NCBI GenBank assembly: GCA_016946835.1
Contig: JACVTC010000028.1
Coordinates: 503,501 to 567,500, forward strand
Reading direction: 5' to 3'
Length of the DNA: 64,000 bases
Source: Neocallimastix lanati (nom. inval.)
Taxonomy: Eukaryota > Neocallimastigomycota > Neocallimastigomycetes > Neocallimastigales > Neocallimastigaceae
The notes beneath the pieces were generated by a model, which worked only from the letters and a program-made list of their open reading frames with translations, was not told where the DNA came from and did not search any database. A program made the position numbers and the translations under genes. Each line of letters begins with the position of its first letter. The first letter of the stretch is position 1. Positions 26,074 to 37,499 of the stretch are shown one piece after another.

Positions 26074-27220
26074 TTATTTTATTATATCCAATACAAAAAT
26101 ATAAAATTTTATTATATATAATACATTATATTATGGGTAATTTTGCCTCATTAGAATGTCCAACATGTAAGTCTTTGTCGTAGTAATTATAACAACTTAT
26201 CTATTAGTCTTACCTACTGGATAGTCCTAAAATTTCATGAATTTAGGCAACAATACATTCAATTGGTTGATAAAAATTTTTTTTTTTTTTTTCATTAATA
26301 TTTTTCTTATTGTTACATGAAAAATCAGTGAAAACACAATTTATACTATGATCAATTTGTATACCGTTGGGCCTTCCTTTATCAATTATGATATATTAAA
26401 AAAAATTCTTTTTACATACTATTAATAATATATTAAAAAAAAAAAAAAATTCTATATAAAACGCATGCTCATACAATTGCCAAACTTTTTTTAAATTACT
26501 ATCTTTATAAGAGTTAAAAATAGATTCAATATATAAATTAAAAATAAAATATATATAAAAATATAACCATTCTTAAACCCAATTTCAATTTTAACACTAT
26601 TTATTAAACATGTATCTTAGTATAACATTATGTGAAAACATTAGCATCCTTAAAAATTTATTTAAGAATAAATCGGAATGAATATTCCAAATATCAATAT
26701 ATAGATGTAAGCTAAAACAACCCTAGATATCATTTTTAATTTTAATATTTTATAAATAAGTTTTAAAAATTTATTTTTTTTTTTTTGAATTATATTTAAA
26801 ATAAAAATATAATAATCATTAACTTATAATGTTAAATTTAAGTCAGTTTCAATAAAAACAAATTTCAAATGTACAAATAAAAAAAAAAAAAGGTGTTGCA
26901 AATGATACACATTTTGAGAAAAACAAAATGATAAATATTTTAATTTTTTTAATTAATTAAAATTTAAATTTAAATTTAAAAATATTTATTAAATTTTTTT
27001 TTTTTTTTTTTTAAATTTTTAATATAAATTATTATAATTTATTAACTCTTTTTTTTTTGTAATTACTATTCATTATTTTAATTATAAATTATTATAAAAT
27101 AACATTTATATTAAATAAAATATCAACTTATATCTCAAATTTTAACCAATCATAATTCCAAACAATAATTAAAAATCTGAATAATTAAATGTTAAAAAAA
27201 AATCCGTTAATTATTTATTA
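24644..27220. other. AT-rich intergenic DNA
   Basis: Poly-A/T tracts, AAAAT pentamer runs (about 25140-25200 and 25380-25500) and TTATTA runs dominate. Slightly more complex patches occur at 25827-25870 (AGTGGACACTACC..AGAGGTTC), 26020-26040 and 26130-26400. No gene other than the doubtful fragment at 26132 was found. Confidence 0.5.
26132..26272 (+). CDS. Doubtful small two-exon coding fragment
   Basis: ATG at 26132 gives MGNFASLECPT, followed by a strong donor-like GTAAGT. About 75 bases later, AG followed by GCAACAATACATTCAATTGG would continue in frame as CNNTFNWLIK, forming a CPTC-type pair. Beyond that the frame runs through a T-tract and no domain appears. It could be a pseudogene end, a first exon whose partners I cannot find, or chance. 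Function is unknown. Confidence 0.15.
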
Positions 27221-27229
27221 TTTATTATT

Positions 27230-28035
27230 TTTTTAATTTTTGATTTTTGAATTGTTTAATTAATTAATCAATAAAATAAATAATAAATAAATAATTAAAT
27301 AATTAAATAATTAAATAATAAATAATTAATAAATAATTAATAAATAATTAATAATAATAAATAAATAATAAATAATAAAAAATAATAATTAAATAATAAT
27401 TAATAAATAAATAATAATAATAAATAAATAATAAATAATAAAAAATAATAAATAATAATTAATAATCAATAAATAATAAATAATTAATAAATAAATAATA
27501 ATAAATAATTAATTAATAATTAATAATTAATAATCAATAAATAATAAATAATAAATAATAAATAATAAGTAATAAATAATAAATAATAAATAATTGAACA
27601 ATAAATAATAAATAATTGAATAATAAATAATAAATAATTGAATAATAAATAATAAATAATTGAATAATAAATAATAAATAATTGAATAATAAATAATAAA
27701 TAATAAATAATAAATAATAAATAATAAATAATAAATAATAAATAATAAATAATAAATAATAAATAATAAATAATTAAATAATAAATAATAAATAATTAAT
27801 TATAAATAATAAATAATAAGTAATAAGTAATAAGTAATAAATAATAAATAATAAATAATAAATAATAAATAATAAATAATAAATAATAAATAATAAATAA
27901 ATAATAAATAATAAATAAATAATAAATAATAAATAATAAATAATAAATAATAAATAATAAATAATAAATAATAAATAATAAATAATAAATAATAAATAAT
28001 AAATAATAAATAATAAATAATAAATAAATGTAAGT
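27230..28035. repeat. AAATAAT heptamer array, about 800 bp
   Basis: This is the largest block of the heptamer family in the window, in the orientation opposite to 1.4-1.9 and 5.2-5.6 kb. Units AAATAAT predominate, interleaved with AATTAATAAATA variants early (27300-27560), an AATTGAATAATAAATAAT sub-array (27590-27700) and near-pure heptamers from 27700 onward. Open frames through it are artefacts of a stop-poor repeat. Confidence 0.9.
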
Positions 28036-28933
28036 AATTAACATTTATTATTTAAAAATTTTTAAAAATTGTAAATAATATAAAAAATTATAAATTAATT
28101 CGAAATAAATAATAAATAATAAATAGTACAAAATAAATATAAATAAAATATATGTATAATATATATAAATAATATATATAAATAATATATAAATTTAATT
28201 TATAATTTTATACGAGTACACAAAAAGAAGAAAAAAAAAATTTTTTTTTATGTGTATATATGAATATATAATATATTTTATGTAATATTTATAGTTACTT
28301 TACATTTTTATTATTTAATATTTAATATTTAATATTTCTAAAATTAAATTAAATGAACAAATGAATAAATTTCAATTGAAATAGAGGCATTAATTGTAAT
28401 ATACTGATATTATAATCTTTTATATATTATATATTACATCGATGATCGATATCTAACCTCTACACATATTTAAAAAAAAAAAAAAACAATTCACTTAATG
28501 ATTATTTATTATTTCATTATTTATTTATTTATTTATTTATTATTTATTTATTATTCAATTATTTATTTATTTATTATTTATTTATTATTCAATTATTTAT
28601 TTATTTATTTATTATATATTAATGATTAATAAATTTAATTCCTATTTTTGTTGTTTTTCTATTTCATTTAAATTTAATAAAAAACAAATTTAATTATATA
28701 ATATTTGTATATTTATATTTCTTTTCGTTTTATTTTTTTTTTCTTTTTTTCTTTTTTTTTTTAAAAAAAAAAAATAAAATATAAAAAAATAGTAATTAAT
28801 TAATATAAAAAAAAATAAAAATAATAAAAATAAAAATAAATAAAACATTTAAAAATATTATTAATTAGATATAAACCTCGTAATATTTAAATATATAATT
28901 TCTGGAAAATTAATATTTTTAAATAAATAAAAC
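28036..28933. other. Upstream flank of the P-protein gene
   Basis: AT-rich DNA with TTTA runs (about 28510-28615), T-tracts (28735-28762) and a run of A directly before the start codon at 28934. It includes a short palindromic patch, ATCGATGATCGAT, near 28438. No specific promoter element can be assigned. Confidence 0.5.
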
Positions 28934-31470
28934 ATGTCTAATCAAATTGAAGATTTGAGAGAACAAATTGACAATTTAGATGTATCTCTCGTTTCTTTAT
29001 TAAATGGTAATTTTTTTTTAAGTATTTAACTTAAATAAAAAGTGTTATTGTTAATAAAATAAGAATAAAATGAATATAATTTTTTAGTAGAATGGAATAT
29101 TATTTCACTTCACTAAAAGAAAGAGCAACCGAAACCTATATATATATATTTAGAAAAAAAAATAATATAGATGAAATATAACCCTTTATATTAATTTTTT
29201 TAATATCTTTATTTAATAATTATATTTTAATATGTATATCTTTTTAATATATTGAAAATGATATTTCTAATATTCAATAATATTAATAATTATTTTATTA
29301 TATAAATTTATACATATTAACTTTAATAATTAATTATGTTAATTTATTACATAAACCAAATGTTATTTGCTTTCATTTTATATATATATATATATATTAT
29401 TTCTAAATTATTTTTTTAAAAAAAAAAAACTAATTTCAAATATTAATAATGATAATAATATTAATAATAAATTAAAAGAATATTTGTATTTTCCATTATT
29501 AATCGGAATTATTTTTTTCTTTATAAAAAAACGTTTTACTAATTCTAAAGAACGTGCATTACTAACCCTTGATATAAACAATGTCAAAAAGGAATTAGCA
29601 AAGTAAATGACAGTTAACCTTTTTTCGAATAGTATTTATTAAATTTTAAAATATTTATTTTGATTTATTCAACTTTTTTTTTTTTTTTATCATTTCGTAA
29701 TTTAATTATAGAAAAGAAATGAAAGACATTGAACATGATTCAGCAAGAGAATTAGAAGTATATGAACAAGTAAATGTTTATTATAATTATTTTATTTCAA
29801 CATAAAATAGTTAAATAATATATTGTATCTATTAACACTTTTTTTTTTTATTATTGTTTTTAAATTTCTATTAAATGAAATAAATTAATATTTTGTTTTG
29901 CTATTAAAGTGCCTTAAAGTAAATAAATGGATATTACTACTCAATTTATTATATTTATTTAAAATCTTATGTGAAAAAGTTTTATGAATATAGTTTATTA
30001 ATAAATAAATAAATATATTAATTAATTAAATAATGAGGCAGTATTATTTATTTATTAATATATATTCAATAATTTATATATAATCAAATTTATTTAATAT
30101 TATTATATTATTATTATTTTATCATAATAGAAGCAAAGTTTATAATATTAAATAATTTTAAAAATTTCGAAATGACATAATTTTAAAATATTATTTATTT
30201 ATTAATATAATTTAATTATTAATTAATCAATACTAACCTATTATTTTATATTAATATAATTTAATTTTATTCTATAATATAAATATAAAATAAATAAAAA
30301 TAAGGTTCAAAAATTGAATAATGGACCTTTACCAAATAATACTTTAGTTTCTATTTTCAAAGAAATTGTGTCAGCTTCATTATCCATAAATAAAGATGTA
30401 AAAGTTAGTTTTTTAGGTCCAAGAGGTACCTATAGTCATCAAGTATGTATTTAGTTATTTGCTATTCTGTTTGGAAAAAAAAAAAAAAAAAAAATTTTTT
30501 TAATTTATAAAAAGTAAGAAAATATTAATGATAATGAATTTTTATTGAATGAATAGGCTGCTTCAAGTCGTTTTGGAGACAGTGTTCTCTATTCCAAACA
30601 AAGAACTATTGCTGGTGAGTATAAATAGTTATTAAATTAATTAATTAATTAATATTGTTATTATAATTATTATTTTTTATTTATATGATCTAAATAATTC
30701 AATATTTAATTAACATTTATTAAACATATTAAAATAAAAACGTTTTTTTTAATAGATGTTTTTAGATCAGTTGAAAAGAAAGAATCTACTTATGGTGTTG
30801 TACCATTTGAGAATTCAACTCATGGAACTGTAACTCAAACTATTGATGAATTAATTAGAACACCAGTTAAAGTTAGAGCTGACCTTTATCTTCCTGTAAT
30901 TTTTTTTTTCTTCTTAAGTTATAAATTTTTTTGAAAAAAATAAAAAATAATTTTAATTTTAATTTTAATAATAAATTATTAAATATTTAATCAATATTAA
31001 ATTAGATTCATCATCAATTTTTATCCAAGTCTTCAGATTTATCTGAAATTACAAAAATTTACAGTCATCCAGAGGTAAAATATCTATTGAAAAAAAAAAA
31101 AAAATTTTTTTTTTTATTAATATAATAAAAATATTTTGAATAAATATAATTTATTTATTGTAATTATTTATATATCAAAAGGCTCTTGGTCAATGCTCAA
31201 AATGGTTAAATACCAAAATGAGAAATGTTGAAAAAATTCCAGTTTCTTCAACAAGTTATGCAGCTGAGCTTGCCTCCAAAGAATTAGGTGCTGGAGCTAT
31301 TTGTAGTATGGTATGTGCTGATATATATGGTTTAAAAGTTTTGGATAGAGATGTTGAAGATATTAAAGGTAAAAATTCATTGATATATATAAAAGTATTA
31401 ACAAAATTATTATTATTATTTAATTTATTAATTTTATTTTTCATTTTTTATTTTTTTTTTCTTTAATTTG

Positions 31471-31509
<39 letters not shown>

Positions 31510-31928
31510 TATAATAAATATATATTATTATTATCATTTTTAATAAATATATATATTTAATTAATATATATATATATTATTTTAATTTTATTTTTTTAAA
31601 AAATACAGATAATACTACTAGATTCTTTGTTATTGGTCAATCTTATGATGGTCCATCTGGTCATGATAAAACTGTTTTCTCATTCACTGTTGATCATCGT
31701 CAGCCAGGTGCATTATGTAATGCCCTTGCTGTTTTTAAAGAACATGATATTAATATAACAAAAATTGATTCAAGACCATCCCATCAATATCATTGGCATT
31801 ACATTTTCATTTTGGAAATTGAAGGTCATATTGAGGATGAACCATTAAAGGAAGCCTTTAAAGAATTGAATGATTATTGTGTAGATATCAATATTATTGG
31901 TTCTTATCCAAGAGCAAAAGAACTCTAG
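28934..31928 (+). CDS. pheA: Chorismate mutase/prephenate dehydratase
   Basis: Bifunctional P-protein, 364 residues, converting chorismate to prephenate and then to phenylpyruvate for phenylalanine synthesis. Exons: 28934-29006, 29551-29602, 29712-29769, 30305-30442, 30557-30614, 30756-30895, 31006-31074, 31182-31368, 31609-31928; every phase fits. The AroQ chorismate mutase (about 1-90) shows DLREQIDNLD, LLNER, VKK, SARELEV and IFKEIVSAS. Prephenate dehydratase (about 93-268) shows VSFLGPRGTYSHQAA, VVPFENSTHGTV, IYSHPEALGQCSKWL and the catalytic TRF (262-264). The C-terminal ACT domain (about 278-364) has PGAL and DSRP, where E/DSRP is the phenylalanine-binding motif, so feedback inhibition is likely. 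Length is close to the 386 residues of E. coli PheA. Fungi usually have a separate ARO7-type mutase and PHA2 dehydratase, so this domain order is bacterial in style; the eight introns show it is resident in the nucleus. No targeting peptide is evident. Confidence 0.95.
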
Positions 31929-32074
31929 ATTAAAGAAAAAAAAATAGTAATACAAAATGTTTAAAAAAAAAAAAAAAGGAAAAAAAAAAAAAAAGGAAAA
32001 AAAAAATTAAGAAATTAACAAAAAATTAAATATTTAATAAAAATTATTAAATATAATAATAGAAATTTTATTGG

Positions 32075-32110
<36 letters not shown>

Positions 32111-32904
32111 GATAAAACAACTATATATATATTAAAAAAAAAATTCATTTAAAACAGAATTTCAAAAGGAAATTATTTCGTTTAAAGGAATTAATTCATA
32201 ATTAATTTTTTAAAATCCCAATAATCAAAAAAAAAAAAAAAAAAAAAAAAAAAGGAAGTAACTAAAGATATATATTTATATATTAAATAATATTATTATT
32301 ATAATATTTAAATTTAATAAGAAAAAATGCATCTTATTACAATATTAATATAAATATATATGTTCAGTTCATTATTCTTTTTATATCATATTTTTTTCTT
32401 CTTCTTAATTTTTTATTGTATAATAAAAAATATAAAAATAATAAGACATTCTATATATAATAACAATTATATATTGAATGGTAATTAAATAATACAACAT
32501 AGAAATAATTAAATATAAATAATATATATGTTAATATAGATATTATCTATATTTAAAAAGATATTACATTATAATCTTTTGTTAAATATTTAATTTGGTT
32601 TTAATAATTCTAATCTCATAATCTCATCATAATAGCATAATTCATTAATTATAAGTTTTTTTTTTTTTTTTTTTCTTTAATTCACCCTTATTTAATTTTA
32701 AATATTATTTATATATATTTATAAATTATATATAAATAATTAACGAAATTATAAAAAAAAAAAATTTAAAATTTATATTTTATTTTTTTTTTTTTTTTTT
32801 ATCATTCTTTTTAATTTTCTTTTTATATACTATTAATTTTTAGTATTTTCATTATATTATTCCTCTCCAAATTATCGCAAAAAACAAAATAAATCAAAAT
32901 AATC

Positions 32905-32964
<60 letters not shown>

Positions 32965-33238
32965 TATATGAGGAGAATCAACAAGAACATAAATATAATA
33001 AATAATATATATGAATAATATATATTATTTTAAAAGAAATATAAATATATAAATATTTTAATAATAATCATTTTATTTTATTTTTTTTATTTTAATTTAC
33101 ATAACAATAGAATTATTAGTTTTAAGTAAAAATTTTAAGAATCATAAATTAAAATAATAATAGAATAGAAGATGATAAAATTCATAAAGAAAATAATAAT
33201 ACTAATAATAAAAAAAATAATTAAAATAAAATAAAAGA

Positions 33239-33288
<50 letters not shown>

Positions 33289-33384
33289 ATAATTTTTTGT
33301 GAGTAAATAATGATGTTGTAATATAAGGTAAAAAAAAATAGTAATAATAATAATAATAATATGGATTAATGAGGAAAATGAATC

Positions 33385-33449
<65 letters not shown>

Positions 33450-33469
33450 TACTATTATTATTATTATTA

Positions 33470-33523
<54 letters not shown>

Positions 33524-34035
33524 TTATTATAATTTTAAATATAAAACTATCAGAAATAATCGAAAGATAAAAAAAAAGTTTTAAAAATGTTGTTCATGTT
33601 AATAGTAAAGAAGATATTTCATCTTTCCTTTATTAAATTAATTGATCATTTTTTTTTATGTTAAAATGAAATATTAGTTATGTAAATTATTACAAAAAAA
33701 AAAAAAAAAAAAAAAAGTATATATATTGTTTAATTTTTGGATTGAAAATTTATAATTTAATTTATGTATATTGAAAATTGGAATATAATAGAGATTACTT
33801 TTAATTTTTTTTAAAAATAAAATTTGAAACGTTATATTTTTTCTTTATATTTATATATATTCATATACTGGCACTGATATTTTTCATGAATTATAAATAT
33901 ATTTAAATAATCTAAAATTCTAATAAGATTATATATATAATTAAAATAATTTATTATATTATTTAAAAAATTTTAGATGTAAAATATTGTGAAAAATATC
34001 AATTTTTATTATTATTATTATTAATTATTTCATTT
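31929..34035. other. AT-rich intergenic DNA
   Basis: Poly-A runs (32073-32109, 32226-32253, 32907-32962, 33240-33286), a TTA microsatellite (below) and featureless AT-rich sequence. No gene was recognised. The open frame at 33369-33584 is the translated TTA repeat (poly-L/poly-Y). Confidence 0.6.
33386..33532. repeat. TTA trinucleotide microsatellite
   Basis: About 145 bp of (TTA)n/(ATT)n with a few ACTATT and TTTTATT interruptions. It is non-coding simple sequence. Confidence 0.9.
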
Positions 34036-34038
34036 ATT

Positions 34039-34250
34039 TAGTGGTTCCCGTTCCGATGCTTGTAGTCAATGGACAATGGAAATATTTGTAGGAAATTATA
34101 GGGAATTCAGCTACATGAAGAGACGTGTAACGTGTAATGAGCGGTGACGTTACACTATCACTATGTATATCATATATCAATCTCACCTAAAGTGATAACT
34201 GTTGGGAGCACTAATGAGAGATGGGTACAAATTACTTATGTGACTATGTA
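34039..34250 (+). mobile_element. Diverged partial SINE copy (3' half)
   Basis: This island is homologous to the body of the SINE at 4792-5230. Both share TGGTTCC-GTTC-GATGCT, GTAGGAA, GTGTAACG, GAGCGG, GAGATGGGTAC and TATGTG in the same order and at similar spacing, then run into AT-rich tails. The tRNA-like head is absent, as expected for a 5'-truncated or old copy. It contains an 8 bp inverted repeat, GTGTAACG/CGTTACAC, around a 15-base loop (34125-34155). Confidence 0.65.
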
Positions 34251-34867
34251 TTTTTTTTTAATATATATATATATATATTATATACAATATTTAGTTTTAT
34301 TATTTATTTATTTATTTATTAAGTAATCTTTTTCATATAATTAAAAAATTAATAAATAAATAAATAAATAAATATAATTAATGATTATATATTTATCTGT
34401 GAAGTTCATTATATTCAATATAAATGTAAAGAACAAAAATTAATAATACAATAAAAAAAAAAAAAAAAGCAAAAATATTTTTTATATATAATGTATAATG
34501 TAATATATATTTAATTTTTTTTTTTTTTACAATTATATATATTAAAACATACGCATATATATCTAAAGAAAAAAAAAATTTTTTTTTTTTAATATTAAAA
34601 TTTTTTTTTATTTTATTATTAAAATTCCCATATACCCGAAATTCCTATTTAAAAGAAATCTATTTAGAAATCTAATTTATTATTTAATGTTTATATTTAT
34701 TTATATTATAATTTAAAATAAAAAAAAAAAAAAAAATAGATTTTTTTTAGTAATTTTATAAAAATAATATATGTATATATATATATTTTACTTCCATTTT
34801 TAATTTTTATATATAATAAACCAAATTTATTTTTCTACATAAGAAAATTAAAAAAAAAAAAAAAAAA
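34251..34867. other. Upstream flank of NSE2
   Basis: AT-rich DNA with TATA runs and T/A tracts. A run of 18 A precedes the start codon at 34868. No specific element is assignable. Confidence 0.5.
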
Positions 34868-35164
34868 ATGGATAACTCAATTGATAATCCAAAAAATATG
34901 ATTATGGCCAATAAATTAGGGGCTATATTAAATGATCAATACAAACTTATGACTGATATGAATAAAGTATTAAATCATATAAAGGAGTTAGCGGCAGATA
35001 AATTGGAATATGTTGAACTTTATCAGGATAAATCTCAAACTACTAAAAGAGAAAGTACTTTTAATGTTGATGACTTTGAAAAGTTTTTCATTGAACAACT
35101 AGATAATATAGATGAATTAAAAATTCAAAATAAGGTTATAGAAGGTAATATTTATTATTATTAT

Positions 35165-35199
<35 letters not shown>

Positions 35200-35462
35200 A
35201 TAATAGTAATCATAATAATAATATTATTAATAATGTAATTATTATTAAACTAAATTAATTTTCAAAAATTTAATTAATATAATATACATCAATAATTTTT
35301 TGTTTTAAATAATTGAATTTTAATAACATCATTTATATTAATACTAATATTTTTTTTCCTTATTATTAAACATACTTTATATATTATTTTAATAATGTTT
35401 TATTTTACTTTATTTTATTTATATATATATATATATATATTTTATTTTTAAAAAAAAATTAA

Positions 35463-35493
<31 letters not shown>

Positions 35494-36074
35494 CTTTTTG
35501 ATTTAAAATTTCTTAAAAACCAGATATTAAAAAAAAATTAAATAGAAATGAAGAAATTGATAGTGTTAATAAAGAATATGAAGCAGAATTAAGCTTAGAA
35601 AGAGATAGATATCAATGTCAACCTAAATATAAAAGATATGCTGTCAATAAAGAATTTAGAGAATTTAGAGAAACATTATGGGATGTTAAAAATGAGGGTA
35701 GAACGATGCCTTCCTTATTAGAATATACTCGACAAAAGTACGGTCGTGATGAGGATATATTGGAAATTGAACATGAAGAAAACGATGATGAAATTGTGAT
35801 TACTAATCGACAAGAATCGATGATATGTCCATTAACTAAAAAAATAATGATAGATCCATTAATTAATATTCGTTGTGAACATTCCTATTCCTCTGTGATT
35901 AAAGAGTATATTAAACAATCTAATGAACGTCGTATTGAATGTCCGGTAGCGGGATGTAAACATTATGTAACAATGAGTGATTTACGTCCCAATAAATTAT
36001 TAGCCAGAAAAATTAGAAGAAAGAAATTTCAAGAAATGGAAGAGGAAATGGAAGAAAGAGAAAAATATGAATAA
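34868..36074 (+). CDS. NSE2: SUMO E3 ligase NSE2/MMS21, SP-RING
   Basis: Predicted nuclear SUMO E3 ligase of the SMC5/6 complex, acting in DNA repair and chromosome segregation. Exons are 34868-35144 and 35524-36074, with a phase-1 intron of 379 bp; the spliced protein is 275 residues. The N-terminal roughly 150 residues are helical and charged, as in the part of Mms21 that docks onto the Smc5 arm. The C-terminal SP-RING (about 190-260) has CPLTKK with Cys194, RCEHSYS with Cys210 and His212, and ECPVAGCKHYVT with Cys232 and Cys237. These match the one-histidine, three-cysteine zinc site plus the structural cysteine seen in Mms21. The CPVAGC form and trailing helix favour NSE2 over Siz/PIAS, which also carry SAP or PINIT domains not seen here. 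A Lys/Glu-rich tail ends the protein. The start is the first in-frame Met after a poly-A stretch. Length is normal for the family. Confidence 0.9.
35150..35210. repeat. TAG trinucleotide run in the NSE2 intron
   Basis: Just inside the donor of the NSE2 intron, (TTA)4-5 changes to (TAG)n, then mixed AATAGT/AATAAT. It gives stops at once in the read-through frame, so an unspliced message would terminate after a few residues. Confidence 0.8.
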
Positions 36075-36436
36075 AACTATAATTAAAACTATAATTAAAA
36101 CTATATATATATTAAAAGCTATTTCTTTTTTTTTTTTTTTTTTTTTTTTTAATAATCAAATATTAAATAAAGAAATTAAAAAAAAAAATAATAAATTATT
36201 AATCTATATCTAATATTAAATAAATAAATATATATATATATATATATATATGTAATATAACATATCCTATTTATTTGAAAGATTTTTATTTTTATTTTTA
36301 TTTTTATTTTTATTTTTATTTCTTTTATTTTATTTTCATTTTTCCATTTTATTTGTATTCTATGAAGCTTTTAAAATTCTTGTAAAAAAAAAAAAAAGTA
36401 TAAGTATTACATGAATATATATATATATATCTCAGA

Positions 36437-37382
36437 TTATGCTTCTTGTGCAATCTCCAGCTGAGTAATAAAAAGCTCAAAATAGTCCAGACCTGTTTCG
36501 CCTACTGAAACATTAACATTTTATATTTTTATTAATAATTCATATGTATATAAATTATTAAATACTAAATACTAAATACTAAATAATGAAATAAAAAAAA
36601 TAAAAAATAAAAAAAAAAAAAAAAAATAAAATATTTTCAAATTTATTGAAAAAATATCATTAAATTATTACAATAATTACTAAAGTTTAGATGTCTCAAT
36701 ATCATATTCATAATAGTTATGGTTTTATATTACATATTTAAATATATATGATTTTGATATTAAAAATTATTAATATTTTAATAAAAAAAAAATTAATTTT
36801 AATTTTTTCATAATTAATTATATATTAATTATTAATAAAAAAAAAAAATCTATTCTTTTTAATATTCATAAAATATATAATAATCTATGGTAAAACTTAT
36901 TATTTTTTTATTTTTTTTTAAATACAATTATTTTTAATATTCATATAATATATAATAATAATTCAATGATAATAATATTTAATATTAAAAAATTATTTTT
37001 AAATTTTTATTTTATTTTTTTAAATATATTTGTTATATTTAATTATTATATTTAATAATTCAATATTTAATAATTAATTATAAAAATATATTTAATTATT
37101 AAGATATATTTTAATATTTTGTAAAATAGTAATAAAATAATTATTTATTAGATTTAATTATAAAATTATATTTAATTATAAAGATTTTAATATTTTTTAA
37201 AAAATTATAATATAAAAACAATATTTTAATTATAAAAATATATTTTTAAAATAATAATATTATAATAACAATGCTTTAATTATAAAAATATATTTTTAAA
37301 ATAATAATATTTTATCATAAAAATATATTTTAATGCTCATAAGCTTACCTAATCCAATAAAGATTAAAAATGCTTTAATCAT
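36437..37382 (-). CDS. Possible tiny two-exon gene, unrecognised
   Basis: At 37382-37349 (minus) ATG starts MIKAFLIFIGL, followed by a perfect donor GTAAGC. About 840 bases on, TTTCAG (36510-36505) precedes an exon ending at 36437 that reads GETGLDYFELFITQLEIAQEA then TAA. This is a high-complexity patch in otherwise pure AT-rich DNA. The phases join (phase 1) whether the first or the second of two adjacent AGs is used, giving about 31-34 residues. A missed middle exon is possible. The MIKAFLIF start resembles adaptor-complex sigma subunits, but the rest does not, and no function is claimed. Confidence 0.3.
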
Positions 37383-37423
37383 TGTTGTGTTTATTCATTT
37401 ATTCCCTCTTCAAAATAATTTTT

Positions 37424-37491
37424 ACTATTAAGAAATTATTATTGTATATGACAGAATTCATTTGGTCAATTTTCTGTCATTTCTTAATAGT
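37424..37491. repeat. Interrupted inverted repeat near MULE end
   Basis: Outer arms ACTATTAAGAAAT (37424-37436) and ATTTCTTAATAGT (37479-37491) are perfect complements. Inner arms ATGACAGAA (37448-37456) and TTCTGTCAT (37472-37480) are also perfect. An 11-base insert breaks the left side. It lies just beyond the last transposase-like sequence. Confidence 0.75.
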
Positions 37492-37499
37492 TTATTATT

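Noticed and set aside
28434-28450. Palindromic ATCGATGATCGAT as an operator-like site
   Set aside because: A short palindrome in AT-rich DNA nearly 500 bases before the start, with no second copy or known factor to support a role.
29367-29606. 79-residue open frame as a separate gene
   Set aside because: Its last part is exon 2 of the P-protein (ERALLTLDINNVKKELAK); the rest is intron read-through.
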